Counted from the first letter of the stretch, positions 8,700-18,217 are shown. The stretch is 45,613 bases of DNA from Lusitaniella coriacea LEGE 07157 (GCF_015207425.1 NZ_JADEWZ010000042.1:1-45613); one strand, 5' to 3'. Made by a program: numbers and translations. The notes: a model not told the origin generated them from the letters alone.

Positions 8700-9704
8700 A
8701 TGGAAATTGCTACCCTCAATCAAATCGTCCGCAATACCCCCATTACCCCTGTTGAAAATAGTTCTTTGCTTCGGCTGATAGATAAGGTTTTGCCCCTCGG
8801 TCACCGCCTCTATTTTCTAATCGAAAAGTATGCTCGACACCAGGGATTGTTGAACGTGCCTTGGGGGAAATATCACTTGCTTTTACCCTCTGGTTGGTTG
8901 GGGCAATTTTCTATGCACGAATTGATTTTCAAAGGAAAAAAATCTACTCCAGAATTAGCAATTATTCAAAATATTATCGAGAAAACCGATGAGGGTGTAT
9001 TTGTTGATGTGGGTGCAGCAATTGGGTTGTATCTTCTTCATCTTCGCCAGTACTCAAACCAACCCATTATTGCCTACGAACCCTCTCCCTTAGCCTTTGC
9101 CATTTGTCAGAAAAATATCGACCTCAATCAACTCCCCAATGTTGACTTACGGAATAAAGCCTGTGGCAATACAACGGGTTTGATTTCAATGGAAATTGGC
9201 ATTAACAGCCGCATTGCAGGAAGTGAGAAAAATAGTGAGGAAGATAGCATAAAAGAGGGTGGTGAATTTGATAATATTGCCGTCCTTACTCGCGAAAATT
9301 GGACGCAGCAAAAGGTCGATCTCATAAAACTTGATGAGGATTTGGAAGCGATTGATTCGATTTCATTCATTAAGATCGATTGCGAGGGGTTTGAGTTTCA
9401 TATTTTGCAAGGTGCAATCGAACTGATTAAAAAGCATCGTCCGACTTTATTTGTCGAACTTCATCCCCAGTTCATTGGAGGCTACGGCTATACAATCAAA
9501 GATGTTTGCGAGCTTTTGAAGCCTTATTATCGTTTGGAATATTGGGATTTTCAACAAGCGCGTAAAATGAGTCGCTCTACTCGCTTTTTAAGTTATTATT
9601 TTCCCAATCAAGGATATCAATTTACCTCAGAGGCGGAAATGTTGGACGCAGCAAAAACAGACCCAATCCCTACTCAACTGTACCTTCTTGCCTATCCTAA
9701 GTAG
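8700..9704 (+). CDS. FkbM family methyltransferase (second copy)
   Basis: 334 residues from ATG 8700. Motif I GVFVDVGAAIGLYL (99-112), acidic loop IAYEPSPLAF (124-133), and FIKIDCEGFEFHILQGA (223-239) match FkbM enzymes. An in-frame TTG at 8625 would overlap the upstream gene by 59 nt and add residues unlike the family, so I use the ATG 17 nt after the previous stop. It differs substantially from the preceding FkbM protein, so this is not a recent duplication; the two probably methylate different positions. Confidence 0.87.
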   Translation: MEIATLNQIVRNTPITPVENSSLLRLIDKVLPLGHRLYFLIEKYARHQGLLNVPWGKYHLLLPSGWLGQFSMHELIFKGKKSTPELAIIQNIIEKTDEGVFVDVGAAIGLYLLHLRQYSNQPIIAYEPSPLAFAICQKNIDLNQLPNVDLRNKACGNTTGLISMEIGINSRIAGSEKNSEEDSIKEGGEFDNIAVLTRENWTQQKVDLIKLDEDLEAIDSISFIKIDCEGFEFHILQGAIELIKKHRPTLFVELHPQFIGGYGYTIKDVCELLKPYYRLEYWDFQQARKMSRSTRFLSYYFPNQGYQFTSEAEMLDAAKTDPIPTQLYLLAYPK

Positions 9705-9724
9705 TCTATTAGAGTGCTAGAGCT

Positions 9725-11587
9725 TTGATTTTTTCAATCTTAATTTGGACGTTTCTGATGTTTGCGTGTTGCTTCATTGGAACGGCTGTCCTCAATCTTC
9801 TTCGTGCGGACTGTTTTGAGAGAACCGGCGATCGCGCGCTTCTTGCGATATGGTTGGGAGTGGTACTGGTGGCAATCTCCCTCCTCGCTGCATCTCTTTT
9901 GGTTCCCCTCTCTCCTGGAGTGGGGTTGTTGGTTATTTTTATTTTATGCGCTATCCCGGCAGGGATCTGCCGACCGCAGCACGCGCTCCCTCTTAAAGGT
10001 ATAATTCTTGAATTTAAAAAACTCTCCCAATCCCTTTCCTGGCAATGGGTAGGAATCTTTTTCTGTTGTGCGTTCGGCACTGCTGCATTCACCACTCAAC
10101 TTGTCACCGCCTACGATACGGGACTCTATCATTTTCAGGTGATTCAATGGCTTTCTCAATTTGGAACGGTTCCAGGGTTAGCACTATTGTTTTATACCTT
10201 TGGCTATCCTTCCTCCTGGTTGGCATTTGCCGCACCTTTGAATTTTGGAATTCTAGAAGCACGAACGAGTGCAATTCCTGGAGGGCTAATTTTATTATTA
10301 TTAACTTTACAACTGGTTCTCAGTTGCTATCGAATCTTTCAAAATTGCCAACAATTTGCAGACTGGTTTATTGCCATTGCAGGTTGTATTTGTCTTCCCG
10401 TTATCATTTGGTTGAGATTGCCGATTTCTCCTTCTCCTGACGTTCCCGTTGTTGGTTTAGGGATTGTGATTGCCTGGAGTATCATTATTATTGCTAATCA
10501 TCGAGATGCAACTTCTCCCAATAAACTGTTTGATGCCTCACTAATTCCGATTATATTAGGAGCGGGTGCGCTAACAATGAAATTGAGCGCTCTAGTCCTC
10601 CTCTTTATTGCATTTGTTTTTTATATTTTTAAACGTTCGTTTTCCCTAAAACGTTTTTGTGTGGGAAGTGGATTGAGTTTATTATTGATTTCGCCAATGT
10701 TGGTGTTTGGAATGATTACTTCAGGATGTCCGCTTTATCCCGCATCTATAGGATGTTTTGAGTTTTTACCTTGGTCAATTGGTGCAGAAACGGCAAAAGA
10801 AGCAACCCAACGCATCCAAGAATGCGCGCGATGGACTTGTCCGCCACTCGCTCCTGAGAACGCCAATAATTGGAATTGGCTCGGACATTGGGTGAATAAT
10901 CAGAAACAGGCAACTTTTTTAATTATCGCTTCTTTAATTTCAACAATTGCTATTTTAAGATCGAAACCTTCCATCAAAATCGAGGGATATTTTTACATTC
11001 TAGTTCTGGGGTTGCTGGGGATTCTATTTATGATGTACGGCAGTCCTGCAATTAGACTAGGGATCGGCTATTTATATTTAATTCCTACCCTCATTTTAGC
11101 AGTATATTGCCATGAAAATTCGCGCTTCAAAGCATTTTCAGTTATTGTGGTATCGGGAGCGACGAATCTGTGGCTGGGGATTTCTCCAACGGGATTTCTT
11201 GCTCTTGCTGCAACGCTTTCGATGTTTGCGTTTTTTTGGATGAATGGGAGGAAAATTCCAAACGTTTTATTTTTATCGCTGCTGCTTATTTTAAGTTTTT
11301 CAATTACGTTAAGACCTGAATTAGTCGCTGCTGGAAACTCTCTCAATTGGGTGTTACCTCCCGCTATTAAAAATCTCAATCAAGCGGGATTTCATAGCCG
11401 TCAAGTGAACAATATTAAGTACATTTCTCCTAAAACAGGAGAGCATTTAGATGCGTATTTAAAGGAAGACCGATGTTGGGCAGAAGCGCTACCGTGTACG
11501 CCCTATTTAACCCACGAAGATATCCAACTTCGGGTTCTAGAAAAAGGGATTGAAGGCGGTTTTATTCGGAAACGAACTTCGGATTGA
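9725..11587 (+). CDS. Large polytopic membrane protein, paralogue A
   Basis: 620 residues, a dozen or so hydrophobic stretches across most of its length, ending in a soluble tail. The TTG start is supported by end-to-end alignment with the next gene's ATG-started product. Shared blocks include LRADCFER.GDRA, YDTGLYHFQVIQWLS followed by GTVPGLAL, SPSPDVP, SGCP..P, FLPWS.G.ETA, and a tail with ALPCTP.LTH.DI.LR. It resembles the LIC_10190-type family of membrane proteins (from memory). The conserved acidic DTGLYH in an early loop recalls GT-C enzymes, so a lipid-linked-sugar transferase or polymerase role is possible but unproven. Confidence 0.7.
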   Translation: MIFSILIWTFLMFACCFIGTAVLNLLRADCFERTGDRALLAIWLGVVLVAISLLAASLLVPLSPGVGLLVIFILCAIPAGICRPQHALPLKGIILEFKKLSQSLSWQWVGIFFCCAFGTAAFTTQLVTAYDTGLYHFQVIQWLSQFGTVPGLALLFYTFGYPSSWLAFAAPLNFGILEARTSAIPGGLILLLLTLQLVLSCYRIFQNCQQFADWFIAIAGCICLPVIIWLRLPISPSPDVPVVGLGIVIAWSIIIIANHRDATSPNKLFDASLIPIILGAGALTMKLSALVLLFIAFVFYIFKRSFSLKRFCVGSGLSLLLISPMLVFGMITSGCPLYPASIGCFEFLPWSIGAETAKEATQRIQECARWTCPPLAPENANNWNWLGHWVNNQKQATFLIIASLISTIAILRSKPSIKIEGYFYILVLGLLGILFMMYGSPAIRLGIGYLYLIPTLILAVYCHENSRFKAFSVIVVSGATNLWLGISPTGFLALAATLSMFAFFWMNGRKIPNVLFLSLLLILSFSITLRPELVAAGNSLNWVLPPAIKNLNQAGFHSRQVNNIKYISPKTGEHLDAYLKEDRCWAEALPCTPYLTHEDIQLRVLEKGIEGGFIRKRTSD

Positions 11588-11608
11588 TTTAAATTTTCTT
11601 GTCAAATA

Positions 11609-13405
11609 ATGGCTCTTTTAATTTTCGCTTGGTCATTTCTTCTTCTCATCAGTTGGACGATTGGAACGTCGATTTTGAATGTTGTTCGTGCAGACTGTTT
11701 TGAGAGAAGGGGAGATCGCGCGATTCTTGCGGTATGGTTGGGCATAATGCTCCTTGCCATCGCTTTACTCGCAGTGTCGTTAATTGCACCGTTAACGCCG
11801 TTCGTCGGGAGCGCGATCGCGCTCGTTTTAGTTAGTATAGCGTTACGATCGCGCGCCACACGAGTTGAGGCTATTTCTCTTTATCAATCGATTTCCCAAA
11901 AACATCTCTTCGTCTTCCTGGGAATAGCAATTTTTACAGCTTTTTTTGCCTCTCAAAAGGTCACCATTGATGACACTGGACTTTACCATTTTCAAGTTAT
12001 TCAATGGCTTTCAAAACATGGTACAGTTCCCGGATTGGCACTCATTCATTTTACTTTTGGCTATCCTTGTTCTTGGTTAGCATTAGCAGCACCATTTAAC
12101 GCCGGATTTCTTGAAGGGCAAGCGGCTTCACTGACTGGAGGTTTTGTCTTTTTAATACTGGCATTACAGCTATCGATCTGTTTGTCGCACATTTTTGAAA
12201 ATCGTCAGAAATTTGAAGATTGGTTTTTTGTTGCAACAGCGAGCTTATCCTTTCCTATTTTGTTGGGTTCGGGGCTTGTTGCCTCTCCTTCTCCCGACGT
12301 ACCAACGATTGGATTGACAATCCTTACAGCTTGGACAATTGTTGTTGCTTGCAATCGCAGGAAAAACATTAATAACTATTTGATTCCACTGATTTTAGCG
12401 ACAGCGGCTCTTACGGTAAAACTCAGTGCGTTGTGCTTATTTGTAACTGCATTTTTATTCTTTATTTTAAATAGCCGACACAACCTTTTCCATTGTCTAA
12501 AAGGGAGTGCAATCGTTTTTCTTCTGATTTTGCCCATGCTGGGCTTTGGTTTTATAGCATCTGGCTGTCCTGTATTTCCCGTGTCTCTCATTTGCTTTGA
12601 TTTTCTGCCGTGGTCTGTGGGAAAAGAAACCGCACGACGAATTACTCAAATCATTCACGATTGTTCTAAATGGATGTGTCTTCCGGGAGCGCCCCAAAAT
12701 GTCGAAGGGTTAAATTGGCTGTGGTATTGGATTCAATTCCAAAAGCAGACATTTTTCTTGATTATCTGCTCGTTTACTTCGCTATTGGGGTTATTCGAGT
12801 TTGCCTCTTTGCATCGAATTAAGGGCGACAAATTTATTGCTATTTTAGGTATTTCAGGAACGCTTTTTGTTCTCTATGGCAATCCTTTCCTCAGAATTGG
12901 TTTGGGGTATTTTATTGTAATTCCTGCTTTCTTACTGGCTCTATTTTGTCACAGTCGTTCTCGCTTTCGCGCGATCGCGGTTTTAGTGACTTCGGGAACT
13001 GCGAATAGTTGGATTGGCTTTTCCCACACTTATTTTGCGATTTTTGGCTTGACCTTAACCCTAACTCTGATTGTCTGGTTTTACTCTTCCAAAATCTCTA
13101 ATATTGCCTTCCTGACATTTCTCCTTGTCACCCTTCTCATCGTTCCGGTAAAACTCCACATCACACAGCCTACTACGCAACTATTTTTACTCTTACCGCC
13201 CCAATTCCAACCCCCAACGCCCATTTCATTTGTCCGCAAGCAAGTCAATGATGTAGAATATCTAAGCCCTGATCGGGAGCCGCATTTTTTCAATCCCTGT
13301 TGGAACGCACCACTGCCCTGTACGCCGGAACTCACTCACAACGATATCCGATTGCGCAATCCAGAACGTGGCATTCAAAAAGGATTTGTTCGTAACTCTT
13401 TTTAA
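11609..13405 (+). CDS. Large polytopic membrane protein, paralogue B
   Basis: 598 residues; tandem paralogue of the preceding gene, 21 nt apart. Conserved blocks run along the whole length: VVRADCFERRGDRA, DDTGLYHFQVIQWLS, FTFGYPCSWLALAAPFN, SPSPDVPTIGL, SGCPVFP, FLPWSVGKETA, LPCTPELTHNDIRLRNPERGI. Conserved Cys and Trp/Pro residues lie between helices, and the C-terminal hydrophilic tail is retained. The two copies are clearly diverged, which argues for an old duplication with kept, perhaps distinct, roles in glycan polymerisation or transfer. No flippase (Wzx) is seen, so an export-related role cannot be excluded. Confidence 0.7.
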   Translation: MALLIFAWSFLLLISWTIGTSILNVVRADCFERRGDRAILAVWLGIMLLAIALLAVSLIAPLTPFVGSAIALVLVSIALRSRATRVEAISLYQSISQKHLFVFLGIAIFTAFFASQKVTIDDTGLYHFQVIQWLSKHGTVPGLALIHFTFGYPCSWLALAAPFNAGFLEGQAASLTGGFVFLILALQLSICLSHIFENRQKFEDWFFVATASLSFPILLGSGLVASPSPDVPTIGLTILTAWTIVVACNRRKNINNYLIPLILATAALTVKLSALCLFVTAFLFFILNSRHNLFHCLKGSAIVFLLILPMLGFGFIASGCPVFPVSLICFDFLPWSVGKETARRITQIIHDCSKWMCLPGAPQNVEGLNWLWYWIQFQKQTFFLIICSFTSLLGLFEFASLHRIKGDKFIAILGISGTLFVLYGNPFLRIGLGYFIVIPAFLLALFCHSRSRFRAIAVLVTSGTANSWIGFSHTYFAIFGLTLTLTLIVWFYSSKISNIAFLTFLLVTLLIVPVKLHITQPTTQLFLLLPPQFQPPTPISFVRKQVNDVEYLSPDREPHFFNPCWNAPLPCTPELTHNDIRLRNPERGIQKGFVRNSF

Positions 13406-13414
13406 CTCCCCCTT

Positions 13415-14566
13415 ATGAAAATTCTCTCCCTAACAAATTCTCCCTTAGACCCTAGTTTGGGTTCGGGAAAAACGGTCTTGCGATGGTCCCAAGGACTGAG
13501 AGATTTAGGTCATGAGGTCGAGGTTTACGAACCCAAGGATTTTCAAGTTTTGCAGGGGATGCGTCGCGGGTGGAAATTTCGCACGGCTTGGGGGGCATGG
13601 CAATTTTTCAAGGAAAAAGTACGCCCCCAAGATTACGATCTCATTGAGTTTTATGGGGATGAGTTTTGGTTGATTTTGCGGCATCTTTCTTCGCAGAAAA
13701 ATCGCCCGTTGCTCGTGGCACACACGAATGGTTTAGAGTTGCTGGCAACGGAACGGGAACGGAAATATAATCCTCCTCAATCTCTGCGCGATCGCGCTTA
13801 TCTAGAATTCGCCAAGCAAATTCATGACCGCTTTTCCCACATTGCTTTTGTTAACGCAGATGTCTTTGTCTCCATTTGCGAGCGCGATCGCCACTATATG
13901 TTAGACTCCGGGCTTTATCCTCGCGAAAAAACGGCTTCTATTATGCCGGGTTTAGATGTCGAATATTTATCAATTCCCTTTACTCCAGAACGAGCGCACC
14001 GTGTCGCTTATGTAGGATCTTGGACGCAACGAAAAGGTTTGGGACAACTTTGTACCGTGATGGGGAATCTTCTGAGCAAATATCCCAACCTCACCTTTGA
14101 TTTATACGGAACCAATACATCGCCAGAAATTGTTATTGCCAATTTTCCCTCTGCTATCCAAAAACAAATTACAATTCACCCCCGTCTCCCCACCCAAAAA
14201 ATTGCCGAAGGGTTAGCGAAAGCCAAGGTCTTCTTTTTTCCCTCCCAGTACGAAGGGTTTGGCATGGCGGTTGCAGAAGCAATGGCTTGTGGTTGTGCGG
14301 CTGTGACGACTCCTACGGGGTTTGGGGCGGATTTAGAGGATGGAGAGGATGCCCTCATTTGTGATTTTGAGGATATCCCGGCAATGGAACGGGCAATTGA
14401 AACCCTATTAAATGATGAGGATTTGCGTTCAAAAATTGCCCGCAATGGCTACCAAAGAGTGCAGGATTTGCGCTGGGATTTGGCGGTTAGCAAGTTGGAG
14501 AGAATTTATTTAGATTGGTTGAATGTCGATTCGCCTCGTTCAAATTGTCCCGACACTCCCGCCTGA
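13415..14566 (+). CDS. Glycosyltransferase family 4
   Basis: 383 residues, GT-B fold. Start MKILSLTNSPLDPSLGSGKT; donor domain RVAYVGSWTQRKGLGQL (196-212) and EX7E (E280...E288) in YEGFGMAVAEAMACG, followed by TTPTGFGADL. The ATG lies 9 nt after the previous stop. Its 3' end overlaps the next gene by 44 nt in another frame. Probable retaining glycosyltransferase of the same glycan pathway. Confidence 0.9.
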   Translation: MKILSLTNSPLDPSLGSGKTVLRWSQGLRDLGHEVEVYEPKDFQVLQGMRRGWKFRTAWGAWQFFKEKVRPQDYDLIEFYGDEFWLILRHLSSQKNRPLLVAHTNGLELLATERERKYNPPQSLRDRAYLEFAKQIHDRFSHIAFVNADVFVSICERDRHYMLDSGLYPREKTASIMPGLDVEYLSIPFTPERAHRVAYVGSWTQRKGLGQLCTVMGNLLSKYPNLTFDLYGTNTSPEIVIANFPSAIQKQITIHPRLPTQKIAEGLAKAKVFFFPSQYEGFGMAVAEAMACGCAAVTTPTGFGADLEDGEDALICDFEDIPAMERAIETLLNDEDLRSKIARNGYQRVQDLRWDLAVSKLERIYLDWLNVDSPRSNCPDTPA

Positions 14567-15590
14567 AATCGATGGTTTGGGGGATTATGCCCTTAATTTG
14601 GCGCGTCAGTTGCGTCGGGATTGGGAGATTGAAACGCACTTTATTGTCGGGAATCCCAATTGGGTAGGGGAGGGGGAGATTGAGGGTTTTTCTTGCCATT
14701 GCGTGGTGCGTCGTTCTCCTCAAGGGTTGCTGTCTCAATTGCCAGGAGATTTGCCGATTTTCCTCCATTATTCCAGCTATGGTTACGCCAAGCGGGGCTG
14801 TCCGAGTTGGTTGGTTGCGGGATTGGAGAGATGCGAACAGCCCTTGATTGTGATGTTCCACGAGGTTTATACCTATGACGTGGGTTCGCCGTGGACGAGT
14901 TCGTTTTGGCTGTCGCCGTGGCAAAAAAACTTAGCCAAACGCTTGGCACATCGGAGCGATCGCGCGCTGACCAGCAAACAAAGCTATGCTAAACTCATTC
15001 AGGATTTGAGCGGACATCGACACAAAACAATTCCCGTCTACCCCGTTTTCTCTAACATCGGCGAACCCTCATCTCTTTTGCCCTTAGAAGCACGAGAACG
15101 CCATTTAATCCTTTTTGGTCATCGCAACACGCGATCGCGCGTTTACCAGAATTATAGACCCCATTTAGCCCAAACTTGCGAAGGGTTGGACATCGAACGA
15201 ATTTACGATATCGGCGTACCGACGGGGTTGCAACTCGATTCCCTCAACGGAACGGAAATTTTGGAAATGGGAGTTCTTCCCGCAGAAAAAATCAGCGAAC
15301 TCATGAGTCGCGCGATCGCGGGATTCCTCTGTTTCCCTCCTCCAGAATACCTCGCTAAGTCCGGCATTTTTGCTGCCTATTGCGCCCACGGACTGATCCC
15401 CATCCTCACGACAGGAAGTCCAGTCCCCATCGACGGACTCGAAACGGGAAAACATTACGGGTTAGCCGATGATAAGATGGAAAAACTTTCCCTAGATGTT
15501 GGACGCGCGATCGCGAAACGCGCTCGCTCCTGGTATCAAAACCACAGTCTCTCCGTACAAGCAAATGCCATCGCCGAGTACTTAAAGTGA
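14523..15590 (+). CDS. GT-B glycosyltransferase-like protein lacking the second EX7E glutamate
   Basis: 355 residues. MSIRLVQIVPTLPPEIDGLGDYALNLARQL is the standard start of GT4-like proteins, which supports the ATG at 14523 despite a 44-nt overlap with the upstream gene. The expected donor-site segment reads FPPPEYLAKSGIFAAYCAHGLIPI (271-294): E275 is present, but the position eight residues on is Phe. It may be a GT-B of altered mechanism or a structural partner. Inference only; the fold call is from the N-terminus and overall pattern. Confidence 0.75.
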   Translation: MSIRLVQIVPTLPPEIDGLGDYALNLARQLRRDWEIETHFIVGNPNWVGEGEIEGFSCHCVVRRSPQGLLSQLPGDLPIFLHYSSYGYAKRGCPSWLVAGLERCEQPLIVMFHEVYTYDVGSPWTSSFWLSPWQKNLAKRLAHRSDRALTSKQSYAKLIQDLSGHRHKTIPVYPVFSNIGEPSSLLPLEARERHLILFGHRNTRSRVYQNYRPHLAQTCEGLDIERIYDIGVPTGLQLDSLNGTEILEMGVLPAEKISELMSRAIAGFLCFPPPEYLAKSGIFAAYCAHGLIPILTTGSPVPIDGLETGKHYGLADDKMEKLSLDVGRAIAKRARSWYQNHSLSVQANAIAEYLK

Positions 15591-15630
15591 ATATCGCTGA
15601 AATCAGTGCTAAGAAATCATTTTATATTTC

Positions 15631-15682
15631 GCAGGGTAGGCAATGCTCATCAGCTTTAAGTCAGCGCAATTCTACTTCAGCT
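15631..15682. repeat. 52-bp repeat, copy 1 (upstream of the GtrA-GT2 gene)
   Basis: Gapless alignment with 17112-17163 gives 38 of 52 identical positions, with shared cores GGCAATGC and TTTAAGTCAG. The two copies flank the GtrA-GT2 fusion gene in the same orientation. Confidence 0.65.
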
Positions 15683-15708
15683 AATTTCTTAAAAGCTCCT
15701 ATCTCGTT

Positions 15709-17052
15709 ATGTTGAAGCAACTCTTCAAACAGCGCGTTTTCAAATTTCTAATTGGAGGTGGCGTTGCCGCAGGATTCAATCTACTGGCTATCTACATCCT
15801 AATTGAAAAATTGGGTTTTGATACTCCTTCTCTGCAAAATCTTGCAAATGTTATTGCCATCGAACTATCACTCATTCTCAGCTTCTTCATTTACCGAGTT
15901 TGGGTTTGGACGGGCGGAATTTGGACAATCAAAGAAATTTTATTCAAACAACTTCCAGTCTATCACCTCGCTGCGGGAGCTGCCGTTCTAACGCGCATCT
16001 TTTTAATTTTTCCCATTCTAAACTGGCTGGGAATTAACTACAGCATCAATACCCTAGTTGGGGTTTTATTCAGTGCAACCTTAAACTACATTCTTAGCGA
16101 TCGTTTGGTCTTTCCTTCTGCTTCCCAAAAACAAACCATTCAATCGAATGCAGAACTCCATCATCCAGAAGGATTAGCCCCCGCACTTGCTCTTCGTTCT
16201 CCCAATCCTCAACCCAAACCGCCAGAAAGCCATCAACCCATCGAGTTATTTTCCCTTGTTATTCCCGCTCACAATGAAGAAGAAAGCATTGGAAATACGT
16301 TGCAATATATTAGCCAAGTTCTCTCGCTAGAAAACATTCCTTATGAGATTTTAGTTGTTAACGATCGTAGCCGCGATCGCACAGAGTCCATTCTCCAAAC
16401 AATTGTGGCTCAAAATCCCCAAATTCGTTATCTCAATAACTACTACCCCAATGGTTTTGGATTCGCCGTTCGTTGCGGACTGGAAAACTTTAGGGGAGAT
16501 GCAGTTGCAATTGTCATGTCCGACAGTTCTGACAGTCCTGAAAATATTATTGATTACTACAGAAAGCTTCAGGAAGGCTACGAATGCGTCTTTGGTTCTC
16601 GATTCATTAAAGGTGGAAAAGTCATCGACTATCCCATTCATAAACTCTGGGTCAATCGCCTCGCAAATCAATTTGTCTCAACGCTTTTTAATTTAAAATA
16701 CAACGATACAACCAACGCTTTTAAAGCCTATCGCCGGGAAGTTATTGAAGGAATATTTCCTCTCGTTTCCCATCACTTTAACTTAACCGTAGAAATGCCC
16801 TTAAAAGCAATCGTTCGCGGCTATTCCCATACAATTGTTCCGATTACTTGGCAAAACCGAAAAACGGGCGTTTCCAAACTGAAATTACAGGAAATGGGCA
16901 GCCGTTATTTATTTATCGTTCTTTATATTCTTCTAGAAAAATTGCTGTCTAAAGGAGATTATGTTCGGCAAAACTCCGATGCAAGATTATTACAACTCAA
17001 TAAAAATGGTCAAGTAATTCGAGAAAATAGCGCAGAAATAAGCCAAAATTAA
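15709..17052 (+). CDS. GtrA-like domain fused to a GT2 glycosyltransferase
   Basis: 447 residues. Residues 1-135 are a GtrA-like four-helix membrane domain (FLIGGGVAAGFNLLAIYILIEKL; later LNYILSDRLVF). A linker of about 40 residues rich in Pro and polar residues follows. Residues 180-410 are a DPM1-like GT2 with SLVIPAHNEEESI, VVNDRSRD (216-223), SDSSDSPE in the DxD position (271-278), FGSRFIKGGKV and DTTNAFKAYR. Such proteins make polyprenyl-phosphate sugars and may flip them. The order (GtrA first) is the reverse of the more familiar GT2-GtrA fusion. Confidence 0.85.
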   Translation: MLKQLFKQRVFKFLIGGGVAAGFNLLAIYILIEKLGFDTPSLQNLANVIAIELSLILSFFIYRVWVWTGGIWTIKEILFKQLPVYHLAAGAAVLTRIFLIFPILNWLGINYSINTLVGVLFSATLNYILSDRLVFPSASQKQTIQSNAELHHPEGLAPALALRSPNPQPKPPESHQPIELFSLVIPAHNEEESIGNTLQYISQVLSLENIPYEILVVNDRSRDRTESILQTIVAQNPQIRYLNNYYPNGFGFAVRCGLENFRGDAVAIVMSDSSDSPENIIDYYRKLQEGYECVFGSRFIKGGKVIDYPIHKLWVNRLANQFVSTLFNLKYNDTTNAFKAYRREVIEGIFPLVSHHFNLTVEMPLKAIVRGYSHTIVPITWQNRKTGVSKLKLQEMGSRYLFIVLYILLEKLLSKGDYVRQNSDARLLQLNKNGQVIRENSAEISQN

Positions 17053-17111
17053 ATCACGATTGATATTGAGGATTGAGAGCTAATTTTTAGAGGTAAAGAT
17101 AAAATGCTGAT

Positions 17112-17163
17112 GTAGCGCGGGCAATGCCCAACAGTTTTAAGTCAGTGCCATTCGGCTTTAGTC
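17112..17163. repeat. 52-bp repeat, copy 2 (downstream of the GtrA-GT2 gene)
   Basis: Direct-orientation partner of 15631-15682. It contains the perfect palindrome GGGCAATGCCC-like core GGGCAATGCCC and GTCAGTGCCATTCGGC. It lies 19 nt before the epimerase start. Confidence 0.65.
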
Positions 17164-17181
17164 CGACTTTAATGAGATGAT

Positions 17182-18171
17182 ATGGCGATTCGAGCATTTT
17201 TAACAGGAGGAACCGGATTCATTGGCGCAAACGTCGCGCGATCCTTGCTCAATGCAGGATACGAAGTCCGCGCCCTCGTTCGCCCCCAAAGTTCTTGGGA
17301 GAATTTACAAGGGTTAGAAGTCGAAATTGTCCGAGGCGATCTCAACGATCCCGAACTCCACCGTTCCTTAAAAGGGTGTCGCGTTCTCTTCCACGTTGCC
17401 GCCCATTACTCCCTTTGGCAAGCAGACAGAGCCGTTTTGCACCAGTCTAATGTCTTGGGGACGCGCAACATCCTCGCGGCTGCTCGCAAAGCAAGAATCG
17501 AACGCACGGTTTACACCAGTTCCGTTGCAGCCATTGGCGTTGGGGAAGGGGGAAAAGTTGTTGATGAAACCTATCAAAGTCCCCCGGAAAAGCTGGTGGG
17601 CTATTACAAAAAATCCAAATATTTCGCCGAACAAGAAGCCCTAAACGCCGCTCGATTGGGGCAAGATGTGGTGATTGTCAACCCCAGTACGCCCATTGGT
17701 CCCTGGGACATCAAACCCACCCCTACCGGAGACATCATTCTGCGTTTCCTGCGCCGTCAGATGCCTGCTTACGTAAATACCGGTTTAAACTTCGTTGACG
17801 TGCGGGACGTGGCACAGGGGCATCTGTTAGCCTTAGAAAAAGGAAAAACGCGCGATCGTTACATCCTCGGCAACCAAAACCTCACCCTCAAGGCGCTACT
17901 CGACAAACTCGCTCGAATTACAGGATTGCCCGCTCCCCGAACCACTGTCCCCATCTGCCTTCCCTTAGCCGTTGCCTGGATTGATGAATGTCTCCTCGCC
18001 CCGTTGGGAAAAACCCCCTCAGTTCCCCTTGACGGGGTGCGAATGTCCCAACATCCCATGTATTACGACGCGGCAAAAGCCGTGGGCGAGCTGGGATTGC
18101 CTCAATCGGAGATCGATGTTGCCCTTAAGGATGCGACGAACTGGTTTGAACAATTTGTTTTGCATCGTTAA
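17182..18171 (+). CDS. hpnA: Hopanoid-associated sugar epimerase-like SDR (HpnA)
   Basis: 329 residues; extended short-chain dehydrogenase. NAD(P)-binding TGGTGFIG (8-15), catalytic YYKKSK (Tyr142-x3-Lys146), SSVAAIG around S113-S114, and VNPSTPIGPWDIKPTPTGDI, which is characteristic of HpnA proteins. HpnA was named from hopanoid clusters, and its reaction is not firmly established. No squalene-hopene cyclase or other hpn gene lies nearby, so a role in the adjacent glycan cluster is equally likely. It follows the 52-bp repeat closely and precedes the exoprotein genes. Confidence 0.85.
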   Translation: MAIRAFLTGGTGFIGANVARSLLNAGYEVRALVRPQSSWENLQGLEVEIVRGDLNDPELHRSLKGCRVLFHVAAHYSLWQADRAVLHQSNVLGTRNILAAARKARIERTVYTSSVAAIGVGEGGKVVDETYQSPPEKLVGYYKKSKYFAEQEALNAARLGQDVVIVNPSTPIGPWDIKPTPTGDIILRFLRRQMPAYVNTGLNFVDVRDVAQGHLLALEKGKTRDRYILGNQNLTLKALLDKLARITGLPAPRTTVPICLPLAVAWIDECLLAPLGKTPSVPLDGVRMSQHPMYYDAAKAVGELGLPQSEIDVALKDATNWFEQFVLHR

Positions 18172-18217
18172 GGTTGTAAAAACGAAGCGCGCGATCGCGA
18201 GATTTTGCGCGAGCAAT

